64,000 nucleotides of DNA from Mycolicibacterium komossense (GTDB taxonomy: Bacteria > Actinomycetota > Actinomycetes > Mycobacteriales > Mycobacteriaceae): contig NZ_JACKTY010000020.1 of assembly GCF_025822605.1 (NCBI RefSeq), positions 280,524 through 344,523 of the forward strand. Reading direction: 5' to 3'. The position numbers were made by a program, and so were the translations under genes. Shown piece after piece: positions 24,072 through 33,924 of this stretch. The notes beneath the pieces were generated by a model, which was given only the letters and a program-made list of their open reading frames with translations, was not told the DNA's origin and made no database searches. The stretch's first letter is position 1, and each line of letters begins with the position of its first letter.

Positions 24072-25378
24072 CCGCGTCGATCGAGGCGACAGTCGACCAA
24101 GCCTGGTTGCGTTTCCAAGACCGGTTCGTCGCCGAGACACCGCGGTCGCGGGCACTGACCGAACGCGCCAAGGCCGTCCTCCCCGGCGGCAGCACCAGGA
24201 CCGTCGGCTGGTTCGCCCCCTACCCCATGGTGTTCGAAAGAGGAAGCGGACCTTACCTTTTCGATGCGGACGGCCGCGAGTACATCGACCTGTTCTGCAA
24301 CGGGCTCAGCCTCATTCACGGCCACGCATATGCCCCTGTGGTCGAGGTGGCCGAGCGGGTGCTGCGGTCGGGGACCGCGTGGCCCGGCACCTCGGAACAT
24401 CAGATCGCCTTCGCCGAACTGCTGTCGAGCCGCATCCCCAGCCACGGCCTGGTCAGGTTCGCCAACACCGGCACCGAAGCGAGCATGCTCGCCGTCAAAC
24501 TGGCCCGAGCCTTCACCGGACGCCAGTCGGTACTCAAAACGTGGGCCGGCTATCACGGCTCCTACGACGTGCTCGAGGCCGGCCTCCACGGCCAGGGCGA
24601 GGACCCGGGCCGGGCCAGACTCGGCGTCTTCAACGACCTGGCGAGCTTCGAACGGGCCTTCGCCGAACACGGCACTGAGATCGCCGCCGTGATCCTGGAA
24701 TCGGTGATGTACACCGGCGTGGTCACCGCCGCAGACCGCGAATTCCTGATCGGTGCACAGGAACTCGCACATCGCAACGGAGCGTTGTTCATCCTCGACG
24801 ACTGCCTGATGTTCCGGCTCGCCGAGGGCGGCTCGGCGCAGCACTTCGGAGTCGAAGCCGACCTGACAATGCTCGGCAAGTTCATCGGCGGCGGAACACC
24901 CGTCGGGGCGGTGGTCGGCAGGCCCGACATCGTCGGCCGGTTGGATCCGAACCGGACCGACCGCGTCTATCACGGCGGCTCGTTCAACGGCAACGTGCTG
25001 GGGACCGCGTGCGGCACGGTGGCCGTGCGCGATCTGACGGCATCGGTGATCGCGGCGATGGAGCGACGCGCACTGAACATCCGGGCGGCCCTGGAAGCTG
25101 CCGCAGTGAAACTCGGTCTGCCACTGGTGACCACGGGCATCGGTAGTGCGTTCGGCGTCTATCTGTCCGCGACGGTGCCCAGCCCGACGGGGCCCCGCCA
25201 GGACCTGGCGATGTCGCGGCTGTTTCACCTCGCCGCCATCCGCCGCGGCGTGCTGATCGGCGACGGCAACGAGTTCGCCCTGTCCTCCGTGGTCGACGAC
25301 GACGTCACCACCGACGCCATCCACCGCCTGACCACAGCCCTCGACGACGTCGCCAACGAACTCAACATTCTCAATTAG
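24068..25378 (+). CDS. Class III PLP aminotransferase (glutamate-1-semialdehyde aminomutase-like)
   Basis: A 436-aa PLP enzyme. The Schiff-base Lys is Lys271 in MLGKFIGGGTPVGA; upstream are FANTGTEASM (phosphate-binding) and FILDDCLMFR with the Asp that pairs with the pyridine nitrogen. It resembles HemL-like proteins but sits in a catabolic operon and not with heme genes, so an omega- or beta-amino acid aminotransferase role is more likely. GTG start overlaps the regulator stop. The substrate cannot be read from the sequence. Confidence 0.85.
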   Translation: MTASIEATVDQAWLRFQDRFVAETPRSRALTERAKAVLPGGSTRTVGWFAPYPMVFERGSGPYLFDADGREYIDLFCNGLSLIHGHAYAPVVEVAERVLRSGTAWPGTSEHQIAFAELLSSRIPSHGLVRFANTGTEASMLAVKLARAFTGRQSVLKTWAGYHGSYDVLEAGLHGQGEDPGRARLGVFNDLASFERAFAEHGTEIAAVILESVMYTGVVTAADREFLIGAQELAHRNGALFILDDCLMFRLAEGGSAQHFGVEADLTMLGKFIGGGTPVGAVVGRPDIVGRLDPNRTDRVYHGGSFNGNVLGTACGTVAVRDLTASVIAAMERRALNIRAALEAAAVKLGLPLVTTGIGSAFGVYLSATVPSPTGPRQDLAMSRLFHLAAIRRGVLIGDGNEFALSSVVDDDVTTDAIHRLTTALDDVANELNILN

Positions 25379-25390
25379 ACGGGAAAAACC

Positions 25391-25768
25391 ATGGCGATAG
25401 CCAGATTCGCCGCCGCGACCGGCGGTAGTTACAGCGACGCCGTCGCGGTGAGCGGCCCCGGGCGCTGGATACACGTCTCGGGCCAGGTGGGTTTCGGCCC
25501 GGCTGGCACCGTCACCGGCACACTCTACGAACAAACGCACCGCTGTTTCGATCACCTCGAAACAGCGCTGGTCACTGCCGGTGGCGCCCTGACCGACACC
25601 GTCCGGATCACCGCCTACCTCGTCGGCCTCGACGACTACCCGGAGTTCGCCACAGCGCGAGCTGAACGCTTCGGCGATCATCCCCCGGCCAGCGCCGCCG
25701 TCGGGGTGTCCCAACTGCTCTTCAGCGCCCGCGTCGAGATCGACGCCGTCGCCTTCCTGCCCGACTAA
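25391..25768 (+). CDS. RidA/YjgF-family enamine/imine deaminase
   Basis: A 125-aa RidA-superfamily protein with the family pattern: HVSGQVGFGPAG, TALVTAGGALTDTVRITAYLV, and PPASAAVGVSQLLFSARVEIDAVAF. The segment after PPAS normally holds the substrate carboxylate-binding Arg; here the strand reads SAAVGVSQL and that Arg of RidA proper (xRxx) is replaced, so this belongs to another Rid subgroup. In context it could hydrolyse an enamine or imine made by the aminotransferase, or act in pathway ring opening. It lies 12 bp after the aminotransferase. Confidence 0.85.
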   Translation: MAIARFAAATGGSYSDAVAVSGPGRWIHVSGQVGFGPAGTVTGTLYEQTHRCFDHLETALVTAGGALTDTVRITAYLVGLDDYPEFATARAERFGDHPPASAAVGVSQLLFSARVEIDAVAFLPD

Positions 25769-25783
25769 CCCATGGAGGCCTCG

Positions 25784-27868
25784 ATGCCCGTACGAATCAC
25801 CGTCGACATCGGCGGCACCTGTACCGACCTGGTGGTGTCGGGGGTGGGCGACCAGATCACCGTCGGTAAAGCGCTGACCACCTTCGATACCCCCGAAGGT
25901 GGTCTGTGGGAAGCACTTTCGGATGCCGCGCGGCAGCTGGAGCTGGCCCCCGAGGAACTCCTGGCGCAAACCGAGCTGTTCGTCTACTCCACGACCAGGG
26001 CCACCAACGCCATCCTGGAGGGCACCACCTCGCGAACCGCGTTACTGGTCACCGAGGGTTTTCGCGATCTGCTGGTCCGCAAGGAGGGCGGCCGGCTGCG
26101 GCCCTACGACTTCGCCACACCGTTCCCGAAACCGTACATCCCCCGCCACCTCACCTTCGAAGTGCCCGAGCGCATCGCCGCGACGGGCGCAGTGGTGCGG
26201 CCGCTGACGGAGCCGGCCGCCGACGCCGTCGTCGCCCAGATCGCGCGCGCCGGCGTGGAAGCTGTTGCCATTGCGCTGGTCTGGTCGATCGTCAACCCCG
26301 AACACGAGGAGCTGCTGGCACACCGGATTCAAGCCGGGCTGCCTGAGATCGCAGTGTCGGTGTCCCATCGCCTCAACCCGGTCATCCGCGAATTCCGGCG
26401 CGCCTCGTCGGTCTCGCTCGACGCCTCACTGAAGCCGCTGATGCAACGCCACCTCAAGGCGATCGAGGACTGGTTGCGCAGCGTCGGGTATCACGGGCGA
26501 CTGGTCGCGGCGACGTCGCTGGGCGGTGTCCTGTTCTTCGAGGACATCATCGAGCGACCGATCTATCTGGCGAAATCTGGCCCCGCCCTGGCGCCGATGG
26601 CCGGCCTCGCGTACTCCGCGGCCGAAGTCGGCCCTGACGTCAAGGACGGGCACGACATCGTCGTCTGCGACACCGGCGGGACCAGTTTCGATGTCAGCCT
26701 GGTCCGCGGTGGCCGACCCGTAGTCACCCGCGAAACCTGGCTCGGGGAAACGCATACCGGTCATCTGACCGGGCTCGCGTCGCTGGACGTCCGCAGTGTC
26801 GGCGCCGGCGGCGGCTCCATCGCCAGAATCGCCGCGGGTGGTCTGCTGCAGGTGGGGCCGCGTAGCGCCGGCTCCGACCCAGGGCCGGCCTGCTACGGCC
26901 TCGGTGGCGTGGAGCCGACAGTCACCGACGCCGCGGCGGTGCTCGGCTACCTCGACGCGGAATCGTTCCTGGGCGGGCGGGTCCGGCTGAACATCGCCGC
27001 CGCCCACGACGCGGTCGGCAAGCTCGGCGAGCAGATCGGGCTGAACCCGACTCGCACCGCCGCGGCGATCCTCACCGTCGCCGGGGAACGGATGGCCGAC
27101 GCCATCCGCGAGATCACCATCAACCAGGGGGTGGATCCGCGGGAGGCGGTCATCGTCGCAGGCGGCGGCGCCGCGGGCATGACGATCGTGCCCATCATCG
27201 AGGCGATCGGGTGCAGCCGGGTGCTGATCCCGCCCACCGCCGGTGCGCTCAGCGCGGCCGGGGCACACTTCTCCGACGTGCTGCGCGAATTCACCCGCAG
27301 CTACCCCACCACATCGGCCGCTTTCGACCACGCCGGCGTGCTGGCCGCCAAACGCGAACTGGATGCGCGGGCCCGCGCCTTCGGGGACCGCCTCGACGGC
27401 ACCGGCGTCATCGGATTCGAATGGGACTACGTCGTCGAAGCCCGCTACGCAGAACAGATTTGGGATCTGGAGGTGCCGTTCGACGACGAGCTGCTCAATG
27501 CCCCGGATGTCGAGCGACAACTGCGCAGCGCGTTCGACGCCGAGCACCATCGGATCTTCACCGTGTCCGATCCGACGGAGACAGTGGAGTTCCTGGCGTG
27601 GAAGATCCGCGCCCGCGGGATACTGCACCACCCCGACATCGTCGCCGCACCCCCTACCCGGCCCGCCCCGGGCCGGCGCCGCGCCGCGGTGTTCGACGAC
27701 CACACCGTCGACACCCCTGTGCTCGACCGCGGCGATCTCACCCCGGGACAGTCGACAGCCGGACCCCTGCTGGTCCAGCTCGCCACCACGACCATCGTCG
27801 TACCGCCACGCTGGACTCTGCAGATCAGCGACCGCGGCAGCTTCATCCTGAGCAAGGAGAACTCGTGA
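25784..27868 (+). CDS. Hydantoinase/oxoprolinase subunit A (HyuA family)
   Basis: A 694-aa HyuA-type subunit of ATP-dependent amidohydrolases/carboxylases (5-oxoprolinase, N-methylhydantoinase, acetone carboxylase families). The ASKHA-type phosphate motif VDIGGTCTDLVV is at the very N-terminus and a second, CDTGGTSFDVSL, is near residue 305; GSDPGPACYGLGG and the VAGGGAAGM segment follow. The ATG at 25784 is chosen because GGAGG lies five bases before it; the upstream ATG at 25772 overlaps that signal. Coupled to HyuB by overlap. The exact substrate (hydantoin, oxoproline, ketone) is not predictable. Confidence 0.87.
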   Translation: MPVRITVDIGGTCTDLVVSGVGDQITVGKALTTFDTPEGGLWEALSDAARQLELAPEELLAQTELFVYSTTRATNAILEGTTSRTALLVTEGFRDLLVRKEGGRLRPYDFATPFPKPYIPRHLTFEVPERIAATGAVVRPLTEPAADAVVAQIARAGVEAVAIALVWSIVNPEHEELLAHRIQAGLPEIAVSVSHRLNPVIREFRRASSVSLDASLKPLMQRHLKAIEDWLRSVGYHGRLVAATSLGGVLFFEDIIERPIYLAKSGPALAPMAGLAYSAAEVGPDVKDGHDIVVCDTGGTSFDVSLVRGGRPVVTRETWLGETHTGHLTGLASLDVRSVGAGGGSIARIAAGGLLQVGPRSAGSDPGPACYGLGGVEPTVTDAAAVLGYLDAESFLGGRVRLNIAAAHDAVGKLGEQIGLNPTRTAAAILTVAGERMADAIREITINQGVDPREAVIVAGGGAAGMTIVPIIEAIGCSRVLIPPTAGALSAAGAHFSDVLREFTRSYPTTSAAFDHAGVLAAKRELDARARAFGDRLDGTGVIGFEWDYVVEARYAEQIWDLEVPFDDELLNAPDVERQLRSAFDAEHHRIFTVSDPTETVEFLAWKIRARGILHHPDIVAAPPTRPAPGRRRAAVFDDHTVDTPVLDRGDLTPGQSTAGPLLVQLATTTIVVPPRWTLQISDRGSFILSKENS

Positions 27869-29676
27869 CGGAGCTCATCGAAACCCCTACCGAAAACCCC
27901 ACTGAGAAGATCGATTTCGACCCGGTCCTGCTGCCAGTGCTGGCCGGTCGGTTCGAGACGATCGTGCGCGAGATGACGAACACCCTGTTCCGAACCGGCC
28001 GATCCTCGGTGTTGAACATGGCCCGCGATTTCTCCTGCTGCATCGTGACCGCCGACAACGAGCTTCTGGCCTGCGCCGAAGGGCTGCAGGTGCACGTCCT
28101 GGGCGCGGGAATGCAGACCGAATCGATGACCAGGCTGCACCCCGAGCTCGCCCCCGGCGACGCCTACCTGCACAACGACCCGTTCCTCGGCAATACCCAC
28201 ACCGCGGACCACACCATCCTGGTACCGGTGTTCTACGGCGGACAACATCTGTTCACCGCGGCTGCCAAGGCCCACCAGGGCGACTGCGGTAACGCGGAAC
28301 CGACCACGTATATGGCGTTCGCCGAGGACATCTACGCCGAGGGCGGGCTGAACTTCCCCTGCGTGGCGATCCAGCGGGACTACTCCGACGTCGAAGACAT
28401 CATCAGGATGTGCCGGCGCCGAATCCGGGTGCCCGACATCTGGTATGGCGACTACCTTGCGACGCTCGGCGCCGCCAGGGTCGGCGAACGCCGCATCATC
28501 GAACTGGTCGACAAGTACGGCCCCGAGACAGTTCAGCAGTTCGTCACCGAGTGGCTGAACTACTCGGAACGGTCGATGGCGGCCGCGATCGCCCGGCTAC
28601 CCGAGCGGCAGCTGACCGCCTCGAGCACGCATGACCCGATCGACTGCGCGCCCGAGGGCATCCCGATCACCGTGAAGCTCGATATCAAGCCCGCCGACGG
28701 CAAGATCGTGGTCGACCTGCGCGACAACCCGGACTGTATTCCGGCGGGGTTCAACCTCTCCCAGGCCACGGCCACCAGCGGTGCCATCATCGGGATCCTC
28801 AACGCCATCCCCGAGGATGTGCCCCGCAACTCCGGCGCCTTCCGGCGGATCGAGGTCGAACTGCGCGAGGGCTGCATCGTCGGAATACCACCCGAGCCGA
28901 TGTCCACCTCGCTGGCCACCACCAATGTGCTTGAGCGCGTCATCAATCCGGTGCAACGCGCCTTCGCCCAGCTGGGTTTCGGACACGGTCTCGCCGAGGG
29001 TGGCGGAGCCTGCGGCGCCGGGTTCGCGGTGATCAGCGGCGTGGACCGGCGAAACGACACCGACCGGCCGTACGTCAACCAGCTCGTCGTCGGCTCGAAC
29101 GGCGGACCGGGCACACCCACCTGCGACGGCTGGGTGACCTACTGCATGCCCGACGCCGCCATGGTGGTCTACAGCGACAGCGTCGAGGTGCTCGAACAGC
29201 GATTCCCGATGCGGGTCAGCCACATCCGCCTGCTGACCGACAGCGGCGGCGCGGGACAGTTCCGCGGTGCGCCCGCCACCGAAGTCGCCTTCGGCCCGAC
29301 CGACACCGACATGACGGTCTACTATTTCGCCGACTTCGCCCAGCACCCCGCCCTCGGTGTGCTCGGTGGGGCGCCGGGCAGTCCGGTCACGTTGCGACGC
29401 GATAACGCCGACGGGAGTTCTGTCGACCTCGACCCGATCGGCGACACCACACTGGGAGCCGGCGACATCGTGGTCGGGGCGGAAGCCGGCGGCGGCGGGT
29501 ACGGCGACCCGTACCTGCGCGACCCCGCATTGGTACTCGACGACGTCGTCGAAGGCTGGATCAGCGCAGACTCGGCCGCCGGCAGTTACGGCGTCGCACT
29601 CATCCGCGACGCGGACGGCCACTACCGCGTGAACGAAGAAGCAACCCGAACCCTCAGAGCCAGGAGTCCGCGATGA
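27865..29676 (+). CDS. Hydantoinase/oxoprolinase subunit B (HyuB family)
   Basis: A 603-aa HyuB subunit, the partner of the preceding gene in ATP-dependent lactam/hydantoin hydrolysis or ketone carboxylation. Conserved blocks include SCCIVTADNELLACAEG, HNDPFLGNTHTADHT, the GDCGNAEPTTYMAFAED region and AEAGGGGYGDP near the end. GTG start at 27865 overlaps the HyuA stop (GTGA), and its own stop overlaps the permease start (ATGA). A longer open frame reading back into hyuA in another register is spurious. Confidence 0.87.
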   Translation: MTELIETPTENPTEKIDFDPVLLPVLAGRFETIVREMTNTLFRTGRSSVLNMARDFSCCIVTADNELLACAEGLQVHVLGAGMQTESMTRLHPELAPGDAYLHNDPFLGNTHTADHTILVPVFYGGQHLFTAAAKAHQGDCGNAEPTTYMAFAEDIYAEGGLNFPCVAIQRDYSDVEDIIRMCRRRIRVPDIWYGDYLATLGAARVGERRIIELVDKYGPETVQQFVTEWLNYSERSMAAAIARLPERQLTASSTHDPIDCAPEGIPITVKLDIKPADGKIVVDLRDNPDCIPAGFNLSQATATSGAIIGILNAIPEDVPRNSGAFRRIEVELREGCIVGIPPEPMSTSLATTNVLERVINPVQRAFAQLGFGHGLAEGGGACGAGFAVISGVDRRNDTDRPYVNQLVVGSNGGPGTPTCDGWVTYCMPDAAMVVYSDSVEVLEQRFPMRVSHIRLLTDSGGAGQFRGAPATEVAFGPTDTDMTVYYFADFAQHPALGVLGGAPGSPVTLRRDNADGSSVDLDPIGDTTLGAGDIVVGAEAGGGGYGDPYLRDPALVLDDVVEGWISADSAAGSYGVALIRDADGHYRVNEEATRTLRARSPR

Positions 29677-31145
29677 CCACTGCCAAACCCGCGAATACCG
29701 AACCCACTCAACCTGATTCGAGCGAGGCAGCGGACGGCCAGCTGAACCAGTTCGGCTACAAGCAGGAACTCTCGCGCGCCCTCGGCAAGTTCTCCTCCTT
29801 CGCGGTGTCGTTCAGCGGGGTCGGTATCTCGGCCGGCATCTTCATCACCCTGCCGGTGATCTGGGCGAGTTCGGGCACCATGGGGATCTGGTCCTGGTTG
29901 CCCTCGAGTGTCGGCGCCCTGCTCGTCGGTCTCATCTTCGCCGATCTGGTCGGCAGGCTGCCCATCGCCGGTTACGCCTACCAGTGGTCCAGCAGGTTGA
30001 CGAACAAGCCAATCGGCTGGATGACCGGGGTCGTCGGCTTTATGGGATTCGGGATCGGCTCTGCCGGAACGATATACGGGGTAACACCGTACTTCCTGTC
30101 CATCCTGGGCATCGAGACCACACGGAACTCCAACGTCGTCGGTGGCATCGTGTTGACGGCCGTCGTCTGTGCCGTGCTGATCGTCGGCACCCGGTTCGCT
30201 GCCTGGGTGAACAACGTGGCGGTCTTCGTGGAGGTGCTGTGCGGCATCGTCGCCGCCGTCGTGCTGTTGATCGTCGCCGTCGTTCGGCATCCCCAACCGG
30301 TGTCGGTGCTGTTCCAGGCCGCGCCGGGAACCGAAGGCCAGCCCTACGGCTACGCGTTCCTGCTGGCCTTCCTGCTCGGCGCATTCCTCTACGCGGGCTG
30401 GGAATTGCCGGCTGACATGGCCGAGGAGACCAAGGACGCCCCCAACACCGCCGCCCGCACGATGCTGTGGTCGATCGGTGCGGTCGCGATCTCGGGCATC
30501 GTCATGGTGGTCGCCTTCAGTTACGCCTCACCCGGCCTGGCGGAGACCCTACAGTCCGCCACCCCCGCGCTGTCCGTCGTCGAGTACCAGTTCGGCCAGA
30601 CCGTCGCCGAGGTCTACAACGCGCTGCTGCTGGTCACGTTCTTCGCCGTCGCGTTGCTGATCACCGCCGGCGCCACCCGACTGCTGTTCTCCATGGCCCG
30701 CGACGGGTTGCCGCCGGGCTCATCGCTGTTCAAGAAGGTCAACTCGCGTAAGACCCCCGCTGCGGCGACGATCTGCGTCGGCGTGTTCGCCATCGTCATG
30801 TTCACTGTGCCGCAGCTCTATTCGGCGAATGTGCAGAACACCATCTTCGGGACCGCATCGGTGGGCTACAACCTGGTGTACACACTGGTGGCGGCGATCT
30901 TCCTGTACAAAGCGTACAAAGGCGAGCTGCCGCAGAGCTTCGGGAAGTTCTCCCTGGGCCGGTGGGCCAAGCCGGTCGCTCTTGTCGCTTTCCTGTGGCA
31001 GCTGTTCGTCGTAGGCACGCTGACGTTCCCGTCGGCCAATCACCAGACTGCCTGGACCGCTGTGATTTTCATCGGACTGGGGGGGATCTGGTACCTGGTG
31101 TGGATCCTGCCGCGGAGCCGACGCGCCGCAGCAGTGACCGCGTGA
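29673..31145 (+). CDS. APC-superfamily amino acid/amine permease
   Basis: A 490-aa transporter with about 12 hydrophobic helices. The N-terminal FAVSFSGVGISAGIF segment and WSWLPSSVGALLVGLIFADL match APC-family permeases for amino acids, polyamines or GABA. It presumably imports the operon's substrate. ATG at 29673 overlaps the hyuB stop; its stop overlaps the start of the ligase gene (GTGA). Confidence 0.88.
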   Translation: MTTAKPANTEPTQPDSSEAADGQLNQFGYKQELSRALGKFSSFAVSFSGVGISAGIFITLPVIWASSGTMGIWSWLPSSVGALLVGLIFADLVGRLPIAGYAYQWSSRLTNKPIGWMTGVVGFMGFGIGSAGTIYGVTPYFLSILGIETTRNSNVVGGIVLTAVVCAVLIVGTRFAAWVNNVAVFVEVLCGIVAAVVLLIVAVVRHPQPVSVLFQAAPGTEGQPYGYAFLLAFLLGAFLYAGWELPADMAEETKDAPNTAARTMLWSIGAVAISGIVMVVAFSYASPGLAETLQSATPALSVVEYQFGQTVAEVYNALLLVTFFAVALLITAGATRLLFSMARDGLPPGSSLFKKVNSRKTPAAATICVGVFAIVMFTVPQLYSANVQNTIFGTASVGYNLVYTLVAAIFLYKAYKGELPQSFGKFSLGRWAKPVALVAFLWQLFVVGTLTFPSANHQTAWTAVIFIGLGGIWYLVWILPRSRRAAAVTA

Positions 31146-33139
31146 GCACCGCCGGCGCCGAACAGCCGCTGTGGTCACCGGAGCAGGGCTGCGGGGCACC
31201 GAGCAATCTGGAGTCCTTCATCGACCACCTCCGTGTCACCAGAGGGCTGGACATCAGTGACTACCAAGGTCTGTGGGAGTGGTCGGTCGCAGAGATCGCC
31301 GAGTTCTGGGCGGCCATCTGGGAGTATTTCGATCTGGATTGCGTCAGCGGCTACGACGAGGTCCTGTCAGTAGACGCGCTGCCCGGGGCGCAGTGGTTTT
31401 CCGGGGCGCGGATCAACTTCGCCGACCATCTGCTACGCGGCGGATCTCGGGCCACCCCTGCGGTGATCGTGGTCGACGAGTCCGGTAACACGACCACGCT
31501 GACGTGGGATGAGTTGCGCCAGAAGGTGTCCGCGTTGGCCACTGCCCTCGACGGGCTCGGTGTCGCCGCCGGTGATGTCGTCGCGGGTTACCTGCCCAAC
31601 AGCGCAGAGGCGGTCATCGCTTTCCTGGCCGCCGCGTCGTTGGGGGCGGTGTGGTCGGTGGTGGGCTTGGACTACGCGGCTCCCGCTGTCGTCGACCGGT
31701 TCGCCCAGCTTCGCCCTACAGTGTTGATCGCCGCCACCGGGTACCGCTACAACGGCGTGCTGCACGACCGCGCCGACGCGATCGACACCCTGGCGTCAGC
31801 GCTGGCCGACAGCGTGATCGCCACGGTTGTCGTCGGGCGCGAAGGGTGTCGCCTGCCCGCGACGCGGGTGCTGCAATGGGATGACCTGACGGTCCCGTCG
31901 CCGAATCCCGTCACACCCCTCGTCGTGGACTTCGATCACCCGTTGTGGGTGTTGTTCACCTCGGGTACGACCGGGATTCCCAAGGGCCTGGTGCACAGTC
32001 ACGGAGGCATCCTCGTCGAGATGCTCAAACAGCTTGCGCTGCACTGGGATGTCACAGCTTCCGATCGCGTCTTCTGGTACACCTCGACGAGTTGGGTGAT
32101 GTGGAACCTGCAGGTCTCCACCCTTCTGTTGGGCGGCAGCATCGTCTGCTACGACGGGTCGCCCACCTATCCTGACGTCGCCGCCATGTGGCGATTGGTC
32201 GCCGCCCACCAGGTGACCTTCTTCGGCACCAGCCCGGGATATCTCCACGCCAGCGCCAAGGCCGGACTGACACCGGGTACCGACTTCGACCTCACGGCGC
32301 TGCGGGCGCTGGGCTGTACCGGTTCACCGCTGGCTCCCGATGTGCACCGCTGGGCCCTGGAACACGTTGGCAAAAAACCAGTCTGGTCGATGAGTGGGGG
32401 CACCGATGTGGCCAGCGCGTTCGCCGGTGGCGCGCCGAACGCGCCGGTCTGGGCAGGCGAGCTGTCCACCCGCTGCCTGGCCGTCGCCGCACAGTCCTGG
32501 GACGAGCGGGGCACCCCCGTGGCCGCCGGCGAGGTCGGCGAACTCGTCATCACCCGGCCGATGCCGAGCATGCCGATCCGGCTGTGGAACGACACCACCG
32601 GCGAGCGCTACCGCACCACCTACTTCGGCATGTTTCCCGACGCCTGGCGCCAGGGCGACTGGGTGACCATCACCGCGCGGGGCTCGGTCGTCATTCACGG
32701 CCGCTCCGACGCCACCCTCAACCGCAACGGTATCCGGATGGGCAGCGCCGACATCTACGCCGCGGTCGAGACCTTCCCGCAGGTGACGGAATCCCTTGTG
32801 GTCGGGGTGGATCGGACCGACGGCAGCTACTGGATGCCACTGTTCGTGACATTGGCGCCGCAGTGCCATCTCGACGAATCCCTGATAGCGCAGATGAAGC
32901 TCGCCATCGGGCAGCGAGCCTCCCCACGGCATATCCCCGACGACATCATCGCAGTCCGCGGCATCCCCCACACCCGCACCGGCAAGAAGCTGGAAGTCCC
33001 CGTCAAACGGATGCTGCAGGGCGCGGCGGCTGCGGCGGTGGTGTCCCCGGACGCCGTCGACGATGCCTCATTGTTCGACGATTTCGCCGAGATCGCCAGG
33101 ACCGCCGGACAATCACCTCAGCGGGTGGCCACTTTCTGA
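31142..33139 (+). CDS. Acetoacetyl-CoA synthetase-like acyl-CoA ligase
   Basis: A 665-aa adenylate-forming ligase. The N-terminal acetyl-CoA-synthetase domain (WAAIWEYFDL, LPGAQWFSGARINFADHLL) is typical of acetoacetyl-CoA synthetases. The P-loop LFTSGTTGIPKGLVHSHGG is near residues 272-290; the hinge and catalytic end motifs are GRSDATLNRNGIRMG and HTRTGKKLEVPVKR. In context it would activate the keto acid released by the upstream enzymes. GTG start overlaps the permease stop; the 3' end overlaps the opposing DUF5718 gene by 22 bp. Confidence 0.87.
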   Translation: MSTAGAEQPLWSPEQGCGAPSNLESFIDHLRVTRGLDISDYQGLWEWSVAEIAEFWAAIWEYFDLDCVSGYDEVLSVDALPGAQWFSGARINFADHLLRGGSRATPAVIVVDESGNTTTLTWDELRQKVSALATALDGLGVAAGDVVAGYLPNSAEAVIAFLAAASLGAVWSVVGLDYAAPAVVDRFAQLRPTVLIAATGYRYNGVLHDRADAIDTLASALADSVIATVVVGREGCRLPATRVLQWDDLTVPSPNPVTPLVVDFDHPLWVLFTSGTTGIPKGLVHSHGGILVEMLKQLALHWDVTASDRVFWYTSTSWVMWNLQVSTLLLGGSIVCYDGSPTYPDVAAMWRLVAAHQVTFFGTSPGYLHASAKAGLTPGTDFDLTALRALGCTGSPLAPDVHRWALEHVGKKPVWSMSGGTDVASAFAGGAPNAPVWAGELSTRCLAVAAQSWDERGTPVAAGEVGELVITRPMPSMPIRLWNDTTGERYRTTYFGMFPDAWRQGDWVTITARGSVVIHGRSDATLNRNGIRMGSADIYAAVETFPQVTESLVVGVDRTDGSYWMPLFVTLAPQCHLDESLIAQMKLAIGQRASPRHIPDDIIAVRGIPHTRTGKKLEVPVKRMLQGAAAAAVVSPDAVDDASLFDDFAEIARTAGQSPQRVATF

Positions 33140-33924
33140 CGCAACTCGGAGAAGGCGTCGGACTCGGTATCGTAGACGCGGACGATGGCTTCGTCACCGG
33201 ACTGCAGGAACGTCGACTCCCCCAGCGCGGTGTAGCGCGTCGCACCGATACCGATCAGCACGTTCTTCGGGTGCCCGGCCGCCGCCATCAGCGCACCGAC
33301 ATCCTCCAACGGCGTTTCCGCAGAACCCTTCTGGTTGGCCAGCCGCTCGACGATCCAGTCCAGCAGCACCTCGCCGTAGTACGAGTAACCGAGTAGCGGG
33401 CTGTCGACGCCGTATTCGTGCACCTGACCGTCAGCGGTCTGGAGATGACAGACCAGCCGCAGCGTGGCGGTCGGGCCGTCGGGGGTCAGATCGCTGATGT
33501 CGAAGAACTCACGGGCAACACCCTTCGACGCCGGTCCCCAGTTCTTCTTATGGCTGATCTTCGGCGCACCGGGGCGGCGGATCGAGCAGTCGTTGAAGGC
33601 GCCGAGCGCGAACGGTTCCAGCGAGGCGACCGTGTCACCGGACCACGCAACCTTGCAGGCCAGCCCGACCTCTGGCTCGATCTGCAGGTTCAGCGGCTCG
33701 TCGCTCTCGGGCAGGATGATCGCGTCGGAGGACAACGGGAATTCACCGAGGAAGCTGTCGGATCCGGGCGCGTACCAGGGGAAGATTCCCTTGGGGGCAA
33801 CACCTTCCGATGCGACGTTCACGAAATCGACTGCCTCGCCGGCCTGTTCGAGATGTCCGGCGAAGTTACCGGCAACTCCGAAGCCGAACCACGAATGCAG
33901 TTCGTCGAGGTCGATGTCGATCAT
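33118..33924 (-). CDS. DUF5718-family protein
   Basis: A 268-aa cytoplasmic protein beginning [31 protein letters not shown], which I recognise as the DUF5718 type; such proteins show distant similarity to fumarylacetoacetate hydrolase folds (EVGLACK with acidic residues, [10 protein letters not shown]). Activity is not established. ATG at 33924 overlaps the serS stop (ATGA), so it is translated from the serS transcript. Its 3' end overlaps the ligase gene on the other strand. Confidence 0.72.
   Translation of the reverse strand: MIDIDLDELHSWFGFGVAGNFAGHLEQAGEAVDFVNVASEGVAPKGIFPWYAPGSDSFLGEFPLSSDAIILPESDEPLNLQIEPEVGLACKVAWSGDTVASLEPFALGAFNDCSIRRPGAPKISHKKNWGPASKGVAREFFDISDLTPDGPTATLRLVCHLQTADGQVHEYGVDSPLLGYSYYGEVLLDWIVERLANQKGSAETPLEDVGALMAAAGHPKNVLIGIGATRYTALGESTFLQSGDEAIVRVYDTESDAFSELRQKVATR

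Noticed and set aside
24068..25378. Aminotransferase as HemL for heme synthesis
   Set aside because: Located in a catabolic operon with permease and HyuA/B, away from hem genes.
24008..25969. 653-codon minus-strand frame opposite the aminotransferase
   Set aside because: Shadow of high-GC codon use; the plus strand has the PLP enzyme with all its motifs.
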